From contig NZ_JADOUS010000004.1 of NCBI RefSeq assembly GCF_015752045.1, forward strand, positions 62,001 to 126,000: DNA of 64,000 nucleotides, in the 5' to 3' direction. The position numbers and the translations under genes were made by a program. How positions within the stretch are numbered: position 1 is the first letter of the stretch; every line of letters begins with the position of its first letter. Source of the stretch: Arthrobacter_D sp015752045 (GTDB lineage Bacteria > Actinomycetota > Actinomycetes > Actinomycetales > Micrococcaceae). The notes under the pieces were generated by a model. The model saw only the letters and a list, made by a program, of their open reading frames with translations. It had not been told where the DNA came from and ran no database searches. Positions 9,494 to 18,900 of this stretch are shown one piece after another.

Positions 9494-9714
9494 CTCCGTG
9501 TGGCCCCGCGACACGGACGATCGGGGCCGACACGCCGACACGCGGCTCCCGGTCTTTGCAACGCGCTGCTTATACCCCTAGCGTCAAACATAGAAGTTAC
9601 TTGACATAACGTTAACCCTCAACCTGAACGTTAACGTTATCTCGGGTGAAGGTCGACGCCGGAGCACCGGCGGGCCCCCGTACAGCACACAGATTCGAAC
9701 AAGGGACACAGGAC
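9494..9714 (+). promoter_or_regulatory. ftsQ-ftsZ intergenic control region with inverted repeat
   Basis: This 221-bp gap is A+T-richer than its surroundings and is the only sizeable break inside the dcw cluster before sepF, so ftsZ probably has its own promoter here. An exact 11-bp inverted repeat, ATAACGTTAAC (9606-9616) and GTTAACGTTAT (9630-9640), overlaps a consensus-like TTGACA at 9601-9606. I could not identify a convincing -10 box at normal spacing. The repeat could be an operator or a transcript hairpin. Confidence 0.55.
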
Positions 9715-10908
9715 GTGGCAGCACCTCAGAATTACTTGGCCGTCATCAAGGTCGTCGGCATCGGCGGCGGCGGTGTCAACGCCATCAACCGGATGATCGA
9801 GGTCGGACTCCGTGGCGTGGAGTTCATTGCCATCAACACCGACGCCCAGGCCCTGCTCATGAGCGACGCCGACGTCAAGCTCGACGTCGGGCGGGAGCTC
9901 ACACGCGGCCTCGGCGCCGGGGCGGATCCCGAGGTCGGCCGCCGTGCCGCCGAGGACCACTCCGAGGAGATCGAGGAGGTCCTGCGCGGGGCGGACATGG
10001 TCTTCGTCACCGCGGGTGAGGGTGGCGGGACCGGTACCGGTGGCGCGCCCGTCGTCGCCCGGATCGCCCGGTCCCTCGGCGCCCTCACGATCGGCGTGGT
10101 CACGCGTCCGTTCACCTTCGAGGGACGCCGCCGGTCGAACCAGGCGGAGAGCGGCATCGACACGCTCCGCGAGGAGGTCGACACGCTCATCGTGATCCCG
10201 AACGACCGCCTGCTGTCCATCAGCGACCGCAACGTCTCGATGCTCGACGCCTTCCGCTCGGCGGACCAGGTCCTGCTCTCCGGTGTCCAGGGCATCACCG
10301 ACCTCATCACCACGCCGGGCCTGATCAACCTCGACTTCGCCGACGTGAAGTCCGTCATGCAGGGCGCAGGCTCCGCGCTCATGGGCATCGGGTCCGCCCG
10401 CGGCGAGGACCGTGCCGTCAAGGCGGCCGAGCTCGCCATCGCGTCGCCGCTGCTCGAGGCCTCCATCGACGGCGCGCACGGCGTCCTCCTGTCCATCCAG
10501 GGCGGTTCCGACCTCGGCCTCTTCGAGATCAACGAGGCCGCGCGCCTCGTCCAGGAGGTCGCGCACCCCGAGGCCAACATCATCTTCGGCGCCGTCATCG
10601 ACGACGCCCTCGGTGACGAGGCGCGGGTGACGGTCATCGCGGCCGGGTTCGACCAGGTGGACGTCACATCCCAGCCAGCAGCAGCAGCACCGGCACGACC
10701 GGCCGTCGCCCCCCGCGTGGGCGGGGACCAGCAGCGCATGGCCGGCGCGGCGACCGCGGGCCTCGGTGCCTGGTCGCAGCAGCGTGCACAGAACGTCCAG
10801 GCGGTCCCGGCCGATTCCGGCTTCGACGTCGACCTGCCGGCGATCGTCGAGCCCGACCTGTCGGCCGGTCGCTCCGACGATCTCGACGTACCCGACTTCC
10901 TCAAGTAG
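9715..10908 (+). CDS. ftsZ: FtsZ, tubulin-like division GTPase
   Basis: FtsZ polymerises into the cytokinetic ring. I chose the GTG at 9715 because it follows AAGGGA by 8 nt and begins AAPQNYLAVIKVVGIGGGGVNA, the usual actinobacterial N-terminus. An in-frame ATG at 9646 would add an unconserved 23 residues. The tubulin signature GGGTGTGGAP is near residues 102-111, and NVDFADVKSVM-like helix and T7-loop residues are present. A variable Ala/Gln-rich linker leads to the C-terminal peptide DDLDVPDFLK, which binds partners such as SepF. Length is 397 residues, normal for the family. Confidence 0.97.
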   Translation: MAAPQNYLAVIKVVGIGGGGVNAINRMIEVGLRGVEFIAINTDAQALLMSDADVKLDVGRELTRGLGAGADPEVGRRAAEDHSEEIEEVLRGADMVFVTAGEGGGTGTGGAPVVARIARSLGALTIGVVTRPFTFEGRRRSNQAESGIDTLREEVDTLIVIPNDRLLSISDRNVSMLDAFRSADQVLLSGVQGITDLITTPGLINLDFADVKSVMQGAGSALMGIGSARGEDRAVKAAELAIASPLLEASIDGAHGVLLSIQGGSDLGLFEINEAARLVQEVAHPEANIIFGAVIDDALGDEARVTVIAAGFDQVDVTSQPAAAAPARPAVAPRVGGDQQRMAGAATAGLGAWSQQRAQNVQAVPADSGFDVDLPAIVEPDLSAGRSDDLDVPDFLK

Positions 10909-10911
10909 TCG

Positions 10912-11661
10912 GTGGACACAGCCGGCGTGCCCGCGCGGACCCCTGCGTTCCACTGGAACGCGGAGGTCCGCCCGGGCCTCAGGGTCGCGTTCACGGCGGT
11001 CGGCGCGGGAAACCTCGCCCTCCATGTCGGCGATGAGCCCGACGCCGTCCGCGGCAACCGCCGCCGGCTGGAGTCCGTGATGGGCGTGCCCGGTGGCGCC
11101 CTGCGTTTCATGAGCCAGACCCACTCGGACCGCGTCGCCGTCGTCGACCGGACCACGAAGGACGCACCGGACGCCGACGGCATGGTCTCGCCGGACGGGA
11201 GCGAGCCGCTCGCCGTCCTCGTCGCCGACTGCGTCCCGATCGTCCTGGCGGACGCCGCGGTCTCGGACGGCGGGACGGGCGCCACGGCGGTGGTGCATGC
11301 CGGGCGCGCGGGCGTTGCCAACGGGATCGTCGAGCTCGCCGTCGGGGCGCTCCACCGCCAGGGCGCACACGACCTCGCGGCGTGGGTCGGCCCGTCTGTG
11401 TGCGGGTCCTGCTACGAGGTCCCCGACGACATGATGGAGACCATCGCGAGGGTCCTGCCCGAGGCCGCAGCCCGGACGCGTCGGGGCACTCCGGCGCTCG
11501 ACCTGCCGAGGGCCGTCCACGTACAGCTCACGCGGGCCGGGGCGAGGGTCGAACGCCTGGGCGGGAGCGGCATCGCCTGCACCGTCGAGAACCCGGAGCT
11601 GTACTCCCACCGGCGGGCGCCGGGAGCGGGGCGCATCGCAGGCCTCGTATGGCGGACATGA
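10912..11661 (+). CDS. pgeF: PgeF/YlmD family (multicopper-type, laccase domain) protein
   Basis: This cytoplasmic protein belongs to the DUF152/YfiH family. Members have been described as purine nucleoside phosphorylase or deaminase-like enzymes, and in E. coli as editing peptidoglycan precursors with L-Ser in place of L-Ala. The 249 residues show SQTHSDRVAVV, VLVADCVPIVLAD, VVHAGRAGVANGIVE and GPSVCGSCYEV, supplying the conserved His and Cys metal ligands. The GTG start lies 3 bp after the ftsZ stop, and the end overlaps yggS as ATGA. Confidence 0.88.
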   Translation: MDTAGVPARTPAFHWNAEVRPGLRVAFTAVGAGNLALHVGDEPDAVRGNRRRLESVMGVPGGALRFMSQTHSDRVAVVDRTTKDAPDADGMVSPDGSEPLAVLVADCVPIVLADAAVSDGGTGATAVVHAGRAGVANGIVELAVGALHRQGAHDLAAWVGPSVCGSCYEVPDDMMETIARVLPEAAARTRRGTPALDLPRAVHVQLTRAGARVERLGGSGIACTVENPELYSHRRAPGAGRIAGLVWRT

Positions 11662-12425
11662 GCGACGACGGGGGTCCGGACCACGGTGACCGTACCCGTG
11701 AGCTGGGCGAACGCCTGCGGGCCGTCCGGGCGCGCATCTCGTCCGCCGCCGCGGCGGCCGGACGCACCGAACCCGGACTGATCGTCGTCACCAAGTACTT
11801 CCCGGCCTCCGACGTGCGGATCCTCGCGGGGCTCGGTGTCACCGACGTCGGGGAGAACCGCGACCAGGAGGCCGCGGCGAAGGCGGCCGAGCTCGAGGAC
11901 CTGGACCTCGCGTGGCACTTCATCGGGCAGCTGCAGACCAACAAGGCCAGGTCCGTGGTGCGCTACGCACACAGCGTGCACTCCGTGGACCGCCTCCCGC
12001 TCATCACGGCCCTGGGCAAAGCGGTCAGGGGAGAGCGGGAGCGGCGGGACGCGGCAGGACTGGGAGCCCGGGAGGACCTGCACTGCTTCCTCCAGTTCAC
12101 CCTCGACGCCGGCGCCGACCCCACGGAGGCGCCCGCGGGCAGGGGAGGGGCCCTGCCGATCGACGCGACGGCACTGGCCGAGGCCTGCGCCGCGACAGAG
12201 GGCCTGCGGCTCGCGGGGGTGATGGCCGTGGCTCCCCTGGGGGCCGACCCGGCCGAAGCGTTCGAACGACTCCTGCGGATCTCCGCGGAGATCCGCGCCG
12301 TCGCCCCGGCGGCATCCGCCGTCTCGGCGGGGATGAGCGGAGATCTCGAGGAGGCCATCGCCGCCGGGGCGACACACCTCAGGATCGGTTCTGATGTCCT
12401 CGGTCCGCGTCCGGCCGTGCGGTAG
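11658..12425 (+). CDS. YggS/PROSC family PLP homeostasis protein
   Basis: This is a single-domain pyridoxal-phosphate-binding protein of the alanine-racemase fold-type III family, thought to buffer PLP rather than act as an enzyme. PLP would attach to the Lys in IVVTKYFPASDV near residue 45. Other marks are GENRDQEAAAKA, WHFIGQLQTNKAR and SAGMSGDLEEAIAAGATHLRIGS. I prefer the ATG overlapping the pgeF stop (ATGA). An ATG 9 bp upstream (11649) is the alternative. About 255 residues, normal length. It is commonly found between ftsZ and sepF in Gram-positives. Confidence 0.92.
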   Translation: MSDDGGPDHGDRTRELGERLRAVRARISSAAAAAGRTEPGLIVVTKYFPASDVRILAGLGVTDVGENRDQEAAAKAAELEDLDLAWHFIGQLQTNKARSVVRYAHSVHSVDRLPLITALGKAVRGERERRDAAGLGAREDLHCFLQFTLDAGADPTEAPAGRGGALPIDATALAEACAATEGLRLAGVMAVAPLGADPAEAFERLLRISAEIRAVAPAASAVSAGMSGDLEEAIAAGATHLRIGSDVLGPRPAVR

Positions 12426-12518
12426 CGTCGTGCTGGAACGGCGGTACGACGGGCACCGGGTTGGTGGCCTGTGGCACATCCCCGGACCCACCGATCCACT
12501 CTCATGACAGGAGTCACC

Positions 12519-13040
12519 ATGGCCGGCGCACTGCGCAAGACGATGATCTACCTTGGGCTCGCCGATGGTGACGAGCACTACGAGCCCGAAACGAAAAACG
12601 CGCAGAGCAGGAACGAGGACTACACGGTGGATTACGATCGCGACGAGCGTCACCTCGAGCCGGCTCCGGCCGCAGTACGCGTGGCCTCCGCCGAGGAGTA
12701 CCGTGCCCCCGTCACGCCGATCAAGCGGGCGCCGTCCTCCCGCGAGGACTCCGGCGCCCTGCGCCAGATCACCACGATCCACCCCCGCTCCTACAACGAC
12801 GCGAAGCTCATCGGCGAGAGCTTCCGCGACGGCATCCCGGTGATCATGAACGTCACCGACATGGGCGAGGCCGACGCCAAGCGCCTCGTCGACTTCTCGG
12901 CCGGCCTCGTCTTCGGCCTGCACGGAAGCATCGAGAGGGTCACGAATAAGGTGTTCCTGCTGTCGCCGTCGTATATTGAGGTACTCGGCGAGGACCTGAA
13001 GGCCAGCGAAGGACAGACCAGCTTCTTCAACCAGAGCTGA
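12519..13040 (+). CDS. sepF: SepF, FtsZ membrane anchor
   Basis: SepF binds the C-terminal tail of FtsZ and tethers it to the membrane. It is essential in Actinobacteria, which lack FtsA. The 173 residues start with an amphipathic helix (AGALRKTMIYLGLA), continue with an acidic variable linker, and end with the SepF domain (PRSYNDAKLIGESFRDG, DFSAGLVFGLHG, VFLLSPSYIEV). The ATG at 12519 has ACAGGAG 5 nt upstream. The frame extends 48 bp further upstream without a convincing start. Confidence 0.95.
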   Translation: MAGALRKTMIYLGLADGDEHYEPETKNAQSRNEDYTVDYDRDERHLEPAPAAVRVASAEEYRAPVTPIKRAPSSREDSGALRQITTIHPRSYNDAKLIGESFRDGIPVIMNVTDMGEADAKRLVDFSAGLVFGLHGSIERVTNKVFLLSPSYIEVLGEDLKASEGQTSFFNQS

Positions 13041-13097
13041 GCTGCGGCCCTCCGGTCGCGCAAGACCCTCCAAGGCCCGAAGGACTGAAACTGCTCT

Positions 13098-13388
13098 GTG
13101 AGTCTGGTATTCGCCCTGATCTACCTGGTACTGATGCTGTTCCAGCTCGCCCTGATCCTGCGCATCGTCTACGACGCCGTCCAGGGATTCGCCCGGGACT
13201 GGCGTCCCCAGAAGTCCGCCCTGGTGCTGGCCTCCGGCATCTACTCGGTGACGGACCCGCCCATCAAGGGCCTCCGCAGGCTCATTCCGCCCCTCCGCCT
13301 GGGCGGGGTCCAGCTCGATCTCGCGTTCCTCGTGCTGTTCATCGTGGTGCTGATCCTGATGTCCGTGGCGGCAGGCCTCGCGAGCTAG
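13098..13388 (+). CDS. YggT family membrane protein
   Basis: This is a 96-residue protein with two hydrophobic segments (residues about 2-25 and 75-93) flanking a short conserved loop with the PPIKGLRRLIPPLRLGGVQLD stretch typical of YggT. YggT proteins lie next to sepF in many bacteria. The function is poorly defined, with proposed roles in division-site assembly or osmotic tolerance. The start is a GTG with AAGGACTGAAA upstream at wide spacing, so it is less certain than the family assignment. Confidence 0.85.
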   Translation: MSLVFALIYLVLMLFQLALILRIVYDAVQGFARDWRPQKSALVLASGIYSVTDPPIKGLRRLIPPLRLGGVQLDLAFLVLFIVVLILMSVAAGLAS

Positions 13389-13535
13389 CGCCCGCGTCCA
13401 TTTCGGCAATGATGCCCGGGACCATATACGCTGATTCACAGTTCGACGTGAGTCCAGCGGTTCATGTCCACAATCCGGTACCGCAGCCATGACCGCCAGT
13501 CGGCGGGCCGGCTCCTATGACTATGAGGTGACCAC

Positions 13536-14177
13536 ATGGCTTTGACGCCAGAAGACGTTGTCAACAAGAGGTTCCAGCCGACGAAGTTCCGCGAGGGCTA
13601 CGACCAGGACGAGGTGGACGACTTCCTCGACGAGATCGTCGTCGAACTCCGCCGCCTGACCTCCGAGAACGAGGACCTGCGCCGCCGGCTCGGGGACGAC
13701 TCCAAGGACGCCCCGCAGGCCACCGCGATCCCCGCGCCCGTCGCGGCGAGCACCCACACCGAGAGCGCGACCGACGGGAAGGCCGCCCAGGCCGACGACG
13801 AGACCAGCCCTGCTGCGATTCCCGCCGTCGCGGCGACCGCAGCCCCCGCGACGTCCGTCACCTCGGCCGAATCCGCCGCCGGCGTCCTCGCCATGGCGCA
13901 GCGCCTCCACGACGAGTACGTGAACGCGGGCGTCGAGCAGCGCGACAAGATCATCGCCGAGGCGCAGCTCGAGGCGAACGTCCTCGTCGACGACGCCGAG
14001 GAGAAGAGCCGGAAGACCCTCGGGGACCTCGAGGAGCAGAAGTCGGTCCTCGAGCGCAAGGTGGAGCAGCTCCGCGGTTTCGAGCGCGACTACCGTGCAC
14101 GCCTCAAGGCCTACATCGAGGGCCAGCTCAACGACCTCGACGCCCGCGATTCCCTCGCGACCGAGTCCGCCTCCTAG
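13536..14177 (+). CDS. divIVA: DivIVA/Wag31 polar growth coiled-coil protein
   Basis: DivIVA (Wag31) marks cell poles and recruits the elongation machinery in Actinobacteria. The N-terminal membrane-binding domain is ALTPEDVVNKRFQPTKFREG followed by YDQDEVDDFLDEIVVELRRL. Then come an Ala/Thr-rich linker (about residues 60-110) and a long C-terminal coiled coil from about residue 115. Length is 213 residues. It has its own upstream gap of 147 bp, which includes an AT-rich CATATACGCTG stretch that may hold the promoter. A strong terminator follows. Confidence 0.95.
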   Translation: MALTPEDVVNKRFQPTKFREGYDQDEVDDFLDEIVVELRRLTSENEDLRRRLGDDSKDAPQATAIPAPVAASTHTESATDGKAAQADDETSPAAIPAVAATAAPATSVTSAESAAGVLAMAQRLHDEYVNAGVEQRDKIIAEAQLEANVLVDDAEEKSRKTLGDLEEQKSVLERKVEQLRGFERDYRARLKAYIEGQLNDLDARDSLATESAS

Positions 14178-14214
14178 CGAGACATCCTGGCCCGACCCGC
14201 GTCGGGACAGCAGT

Positions 14215-14259
14215 GGAAGGGCCGGTTGCCGGGGCACGACCCCGGGGACCGGCCCTTCC
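14215..14259 (+). terminator. Strong hairpin terminator after divIVA
   Basis: There are exact 12-bp arms GGAAGGGCCGGT (14215-14226) and ACCGGCCCTTCC (14248-14259) around a loop that itself can pair (CCGGGG/CCCCGG). No long T run follows, as is usual in high-GC Actinobacteria. It closes the dcw run before lspA. Confidence 0.75.
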
Positions 14260-14353
14260 GGCGTCGGAGCCACCGCGCCACGCGCCCGGGAGCCGTTCCG
14301 GCCTCCGGGACTCCCGACGACAGACCACACAGCAACGACCCCTTGGATGGACC

Positions 14354-14995
14354 GTGAACGAGCACCAGCCCGCCGACACCACCCCCGAGCCCGACGGCGA
14401 CCCGTCGGGCGCAGCGGACAGCGCCCCAGCGGGCCGGCCGGGACACGGACGTCGCATCCCGGCCCGCTTCGGGCTCCTGATGATCGCGTGCGCCCTGCTC
14501 GTCTACGTCGCCGACCAGCTCACCAAATGGTGGGTCGTGTCCACGATGACCGAGGGCCAGATCACTCCGGTCCTCCCGCCCCTGCTCAGCTGGCGTTTCT
14601 TCCGCAACCCGGGAGCCGCCTTCTCGATCGGGACGGACTACACGTGGGTCTTCACGATCATCATGGTCGTCGTGTCCATCGCCCTCATCCTCCAGGTGAC
14701 GAAGGTCGCCTCGCGGGGGTGGTCCGTGGCGCTCGGACTCGTCCTCGGAGGTGCGCTCGGCAACCTGACGGACCGCCTCCTGCGGGAACCGTCGTTCGGC
14801 CAGGGCCACGTGGTGGACTTCATCGCCCTGCCGAACTTCGCCATCTTCAACATCGCCGACTCGGCGGTCGTCAGCGGCGTGGCGCTCATCTGCATCCTGA
14901 CCCTGCGCGGCATCGGGCTGGACGGTCGCCGCACCGACGACGAGCCGACGGACCCGACGACGGACCCGACGAAGCGGGACGATCGTGGCCGGTGA
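14354..14995 (+). CDS. lspA: LspA, lipoprotein signal peptidase (signal peptidase II)
   Basis: This membrane aspartyl protease removes signal peptides from diacylglyceryl prolipoproteins. The 213 residues have a Pro/Asp-rich cytoplasmic head (about 40 residues), then four membrane segments. Catalytic regions are visible as RFFRNPGAAFSIG, GGALGNLTDRLL (first Asp) and VDFIALPNFAIFNIADS (second Asp). The GTG at 14354 has GGATGG upstream. Upstream in-frame starts fall in the preceding terminator and were rejected. The last 11 bp overlap the next gene. Confidence 0.93.
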   Translation: MNEHQPADTTPEPDGDPSGAADSAPAGRPGHGRRIPARFGLLMIACALLVYVADQLTKWWVVSTMTEGQITPVLPPLLSWRFFRNPGAAFSIGTDYTWVFTIIMVVVSIALILQVTKVASRGWSVALGLVLGGALGNLTDRLLREPSFGQGHVVDFIALPNFAIFNIADSAVVSGVALICILTLRGIGLDGRRTDDEPTDPTTDPTKRDDRGR

Positions 14996-15920
14996 CCGCC
15001 GGGAGGTCGTGATCCCCGGAGCGGAGGCCGGGAATCGTGCTGACGCCGTCCTCGCCCGCCTGCTGGACGCCTCACGCTCCGCCGTCGCGCAGTGGTGCGC
15101 GGACGGGCGCGTGCTGCGCGGGGGCACGCCGCTGGCGAAGTCGGACCGCGTCCACGCCGACGACCGCATCGACGTCGACCTGCCGGATCCCGAGGACAGG
15201 CACCGCGTCATCCCGGAAGCGGTCGACGGCATGGGGATCCTGCTCGACGACGAGGACTTCGTGGTCGTGGACAAGCCCGTCGGCGTCGCCGCCCATCCGT
15301 CGCCGGGCTGGGTGGGGCCCACCGTCGTGGGGGCACTCGCCGCGGCCGGCTACCGCATCTCGACGTCGGGAGCCCCGGAGCGCGTCGGGATCGTCCACCG
15401 GCTCGACGTCGGCACCTCAGGTGCGATGGTGGTCGCCAAGACCGAGCCCGCCTACACGGCCCTGAAGCGCGCCTTCAAGGAGCGCACGGTCGACAAGGTG
15501 TACCACGCCGTCGTCCAGGGACTGCCGGAGCCGCTCAAGGGCACCATCGACGCGCCGATCGGACGGCACCCGCACCACGAGTGGCGCTTCGCGGTCATGG
15601 AGGGCGGCCGCGACTCCGTGACGCACTACGAGGTGCTCGAGGCCTTCGGCCGGGCGAGCCTCGTCGAGGTGCACCTCGAGACCGGCCGGACCCACCAGAT
15701 CCGCGTCCATTTCTCCGCACTCCGCCACCCCTGCGCAGGGGACCTCACCTACGGCGCGGACCCCCGCCTGGCCGCGGAACTCGGCCTCACCCGGCAATGG
15801 CTCCACGCCCACCGCCTCGGCTTCGCCCATCCGCGCACGGGTGAGCCGGTCAGTGCGACGAGCCCGTATCCGGTGGACCTCGCGTACGCCCTGACGGCCC
15901 TGTCCGAGGGCCTGGTGTGA
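14985..15920 (+). CDS. RluD-type 23S rRNA pseudouridine synthase
   Basis: This is an RluA/RluD-family enzyme isomerising uridines in 23S rRNA. The N-terminal S4-like RNA-binding domain (RADAVLARLLDASRSAVAQW) precedes the catalytic domain. The active-site Asp lies in VHRLDVGTSGAMVV near residue 141, with VDKPVGVAAHPSPG and VHLETGRTHQIRVHF as further signatures. Length is 311 residues, normal. The gene starts with GTG inside lspA, the usual lspA-rluD pairing. Which uridines are modified cannot be told from sequence alone. Confidence 0.92.
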   Translation: MAGDRREVVIPGAEAGNRADAVLARLLDASRSAVAQWCADGRVLRGGTPLAKSDRVHADDRIDVDLPDPEDRHRVIPEAVDGMGILLDDEDFVVVDKPVGVAAHPSPGWVGPTVVGALAAAGYRISTSGAPERVGIVHRLDVGTSGAMVVAKTEPAYTALKRAFKERTVDKVYHAVVQGLPEPLKGTIDAPIGRHPHHEWRFAVMEGGRDSVTHYEVLEAFGRASLVEVHLETGRTHQIRVHFSALRHPCAGDLTYGADPRLAAELGLTRQWLHAHRLGFAHPRTGEPVSATSPYPVDLAYALTALSEGLV

Positions 15921-15978
15921 CACGCCGGGGCGACCTCGGGCGACGGGCCGGACGGCCCGTCCGGGGGTAGGGGAGCAC

Positions 15979-15984
15979 TAGACT
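15979..15984 (+). promoter_or_regulatory. Leaderless-type -10 box of dnaE
   Basis: TAGACT ends exactly 6 nt before the dnaE GTG. The 6-nt spacer (CTGGGG) lacks a clear ribosome site at usable distance. This predicts transcription starting at or next to the start codon. The same arrangement recurs in seven other genes of the window. Confidence 0.55.
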
Positions 15985-15990
15985 CTGGGG

Positions 15991-18900
15991 GTGGCTACTC
16001 CTGCATCAACAGATTCATTCGTCCATCTCCACAACCACACCGAGTACTCGATGCTCGACGGCGCCGCCCGGCTGACGGATCTCTTCAGCCACACCGAGGA
16101 ACTCGGTATGAAGGCCCTCGCTACCACCGACCACGGGTTCGTGTTCGGGGCCTTCGACTTCTGGAGCAAGGCCACCAGCGCGGGCATCAAGCCGATCATC
16201 GGCGTGGAGGCCTACCTCACCCCGGGGACCGCCCGGAACGACCGCACCCGCGTCCAGTGGGGCGGCGGCGGGCGCGACGACGTCTCCGGCGCCGGCGCCT
16301 ACACGCACATGACGCTGTGGTCCGAGACCACCCAGGGCATGCACAACCTCTTCCGGATGTCCTCGCTCGCCTCCCTCGAGGGGTACCTCTACAAGCCCCG
16401 CATGGACCGCGACCTCCTGCAGACCTACGGGAAGGGCCTGATCGCGACGACGGGCTGCCCGTCCGGCGAGGTCCAGACGAAGCTGCGGCTCGGCCTGTAC
16501 GACGAGGCGCGGCAGGCGGCGTCGGACTTCCGCGACATCTTCGGGGCCGAGAACTACTTCTGCGAGCTCATGGACCACGGGCTTGACATCGAGCGGAACG
16601 TCAAGGCGGACCTGATCAGGCTCGCGAAGGACCTCGGGCTGCCGCTCGTGGCCACCAACGACCTGCACTACACGCACGCCGAGGATTCCAAGGCCCACGC
16701 CGCCCTGCTGTGCGTCCAGTCCGGGTCCACCCTCGCGGACCCGAAGCGCTTCAAGTTCGACGCCGACGAGTTCTACCTGAAGTCGCCCGCCGAGATGCGC
16801 GCGATCTTCCGCGACTACCCGGAGGCGTGCGACAACACGCTGCTCATCGCCGAACGGTGCGAGGTCGAGTTCAACACCAAGGCCAACTACATGCCCCGGT
16901 TCCCCGTGCCGGAGGGCGAGAACGAGCAGTCCTGGTTCGTCAAGGAGGTCGAGATCGGCCTCCAGTACCGCTACCCGGCCGGCGTGCCCGACGACGTCCG
17001 CAAGCAGGCGGAGTTCGAGGTCGGCGTCATCACGCAGATGGGCTTCCCCGGCTACTTCCTCGTGGTCGCCGACTTCATCAACTGGGCGAAGAACAACGGG
17101 ATCCGCGTGGGGCCGGGCCGCGGCTCGGGTGCGGGTTCCATGGTGGCGTACGCGATGCGTATCACCGACCTCGACCCCCTGAAGCACGGCCTGATCTTCG
17201 AGCGTTTCCTCAACCCGGAGCGCGTCTCCATGCCCGACTTCGACGTCGACTTCGATGATCGGCGCCGCTCCGAGGTCATCCGCTACGTGACCGAGAAGTA
17301 CGGCGACGAGCGCGTGGCCATGATCGTCACGTACGGCACCATCAAGGCGAAGCAGGCGCTCAAGGACTCCTCCCGCGTGATGGGGTACCCGTTCTCCACG
17401 GGGGAGCGGCTCACCAAGGCCATGCCGCCGGACGTGATGGGCAAGGGCCTGGCCCTGGCCGACGTGCACAACAAGGACGCCAAGAGGTACTCCGAGGCCG
17501 AGGAGCTGCGTGAGCTCCTGAAGACCGACGCCGACTCCGAGAAGGTGTTCGAGACGGCCCTCGGCCTCGAGGGGCTGAAGCGCCAGTGGGGCGTGCACGC
17601 CGCCGGCGTCATCATGTCCTCCGACCCGCTGATCGACATCATCCCGATCATGCGCCGTGAGCAGGACGGCCAGATCATCACGCAGTTCGACTACCCCACG
17701 TGCGAGGGCCTCGGGCTGATCAAGATGGACTTCCTCGGCCTGAGGAACCTGACGATCATCACGGACGCCGTCGAGAACATCAAGGCCAACAAGGGCACCG
17801 ACCTCGTCCTCGAGGACCTCGAGCTCGACGACAAGGGGTCCTACGAACTCCTGGCGCGCGGCGACACGCTTGGTGTGTTCCAGCTCGACGGCGGCCCCAT
17901 GCGGTCGCTGCTGAAGCTCATGCGCCCCGACAACTTCGAGGACATCTCCGCCGTCCTGGCGCTGTACCGGCCGGGTCCGATGGGCGTGAACTCGCACACG
18001 AACTACGCCCTGCGCAAGAACGGCCTGCAGGACATCGAGCCGATCCACCCCGAGCTCGAGGGGCCGCTCGAGGAGATCCTCGGCGGGACGTACGGCCTCA
18101 TCGTCTACCAGGAGCAGGTGATGAGCGCCGCCCAGAAGCTGGCGAACTTCACGCTCGGCCAGGCGGACATGCTCCGCCGCGCGATGGGCAAGAAGAAGAA
18201 GTCCGAGCTGGACAAGCAGCAGGCCGACTTCTTCGCGGGCATGAAGGCCAACGGCTATTCGCAGGCCGCGATGGACAAGCTGTGGATCGTCCTCGAATCC
18301 TTCTCCGACTACGCGTTCAACAAGGCGCACACCGCGGCGTACGGCCTCGTGTCCTACTGGACCGCGTACCTCAAGGCGCACTTCCCGGCCGAGTACATGG
18401 CGGCACTGCTCACGAGCGTCGGCGACGACAAGGACAAGCTGGCGATCTACCTCAACGAGTGCCGCCGCATGGGCATCACCGTCCTGCCGCCGGACGTCAA
18501 CGAGTCGAGCGTGAACTTCACCCCGGTCGGCAAGGACATCCGCTTCGGCATGGGCGCCATCCGCAACGTCGGCGCGAACGTCGTCGGCGCGATGGTGGGG
18601 GCCAGGGAGGAGAAGGGGGCGTTCACCTCGTTCAGCGACTTCCTGCAGAAGGTGCCCGCCGTCGTGTGCAACAAGCGCACCATCGAATCCCTGATCAAGG
18701 CCGGCGCCTTCGACTCCCTCCGGCATCCGCGGCGGGCCCTGGCGATGATCCACGAGGAGGCCGTGGACTCGGTGATCGTCCTCAAGCGCAACGAGGCGGC
18801 CAACCAGTTCGATCTCTTCAGCGCGTTCGACGACGCCGGGGGCGCCGTGGGCGGCCTGTCCGTCGAGGTGCCGGACCTGCCCGAGTGGGACAAGAAGGAC

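Noticed and set aside
9646..9714. An upstream ATG as the ftsZ start
   Set aside because: It adds 23 residues not seen at FtsZ N-termini, whereas the GTG at 9715 has a good ribosome site and the usual N-terminal sequence.
9637..11610. A 657-codon minus-strand frame opposite ftsZ and pgeF
   Set aside because: It is a mirror of GC-rich coding sequence. No domain is recognisable and both plus-strand genes are complete.
14213..14353. An upstream start for lspA
   Set aside because: It would place the first codons inside the strong terminator hairpin and add unconserved Pro/Arg-rich sequence.
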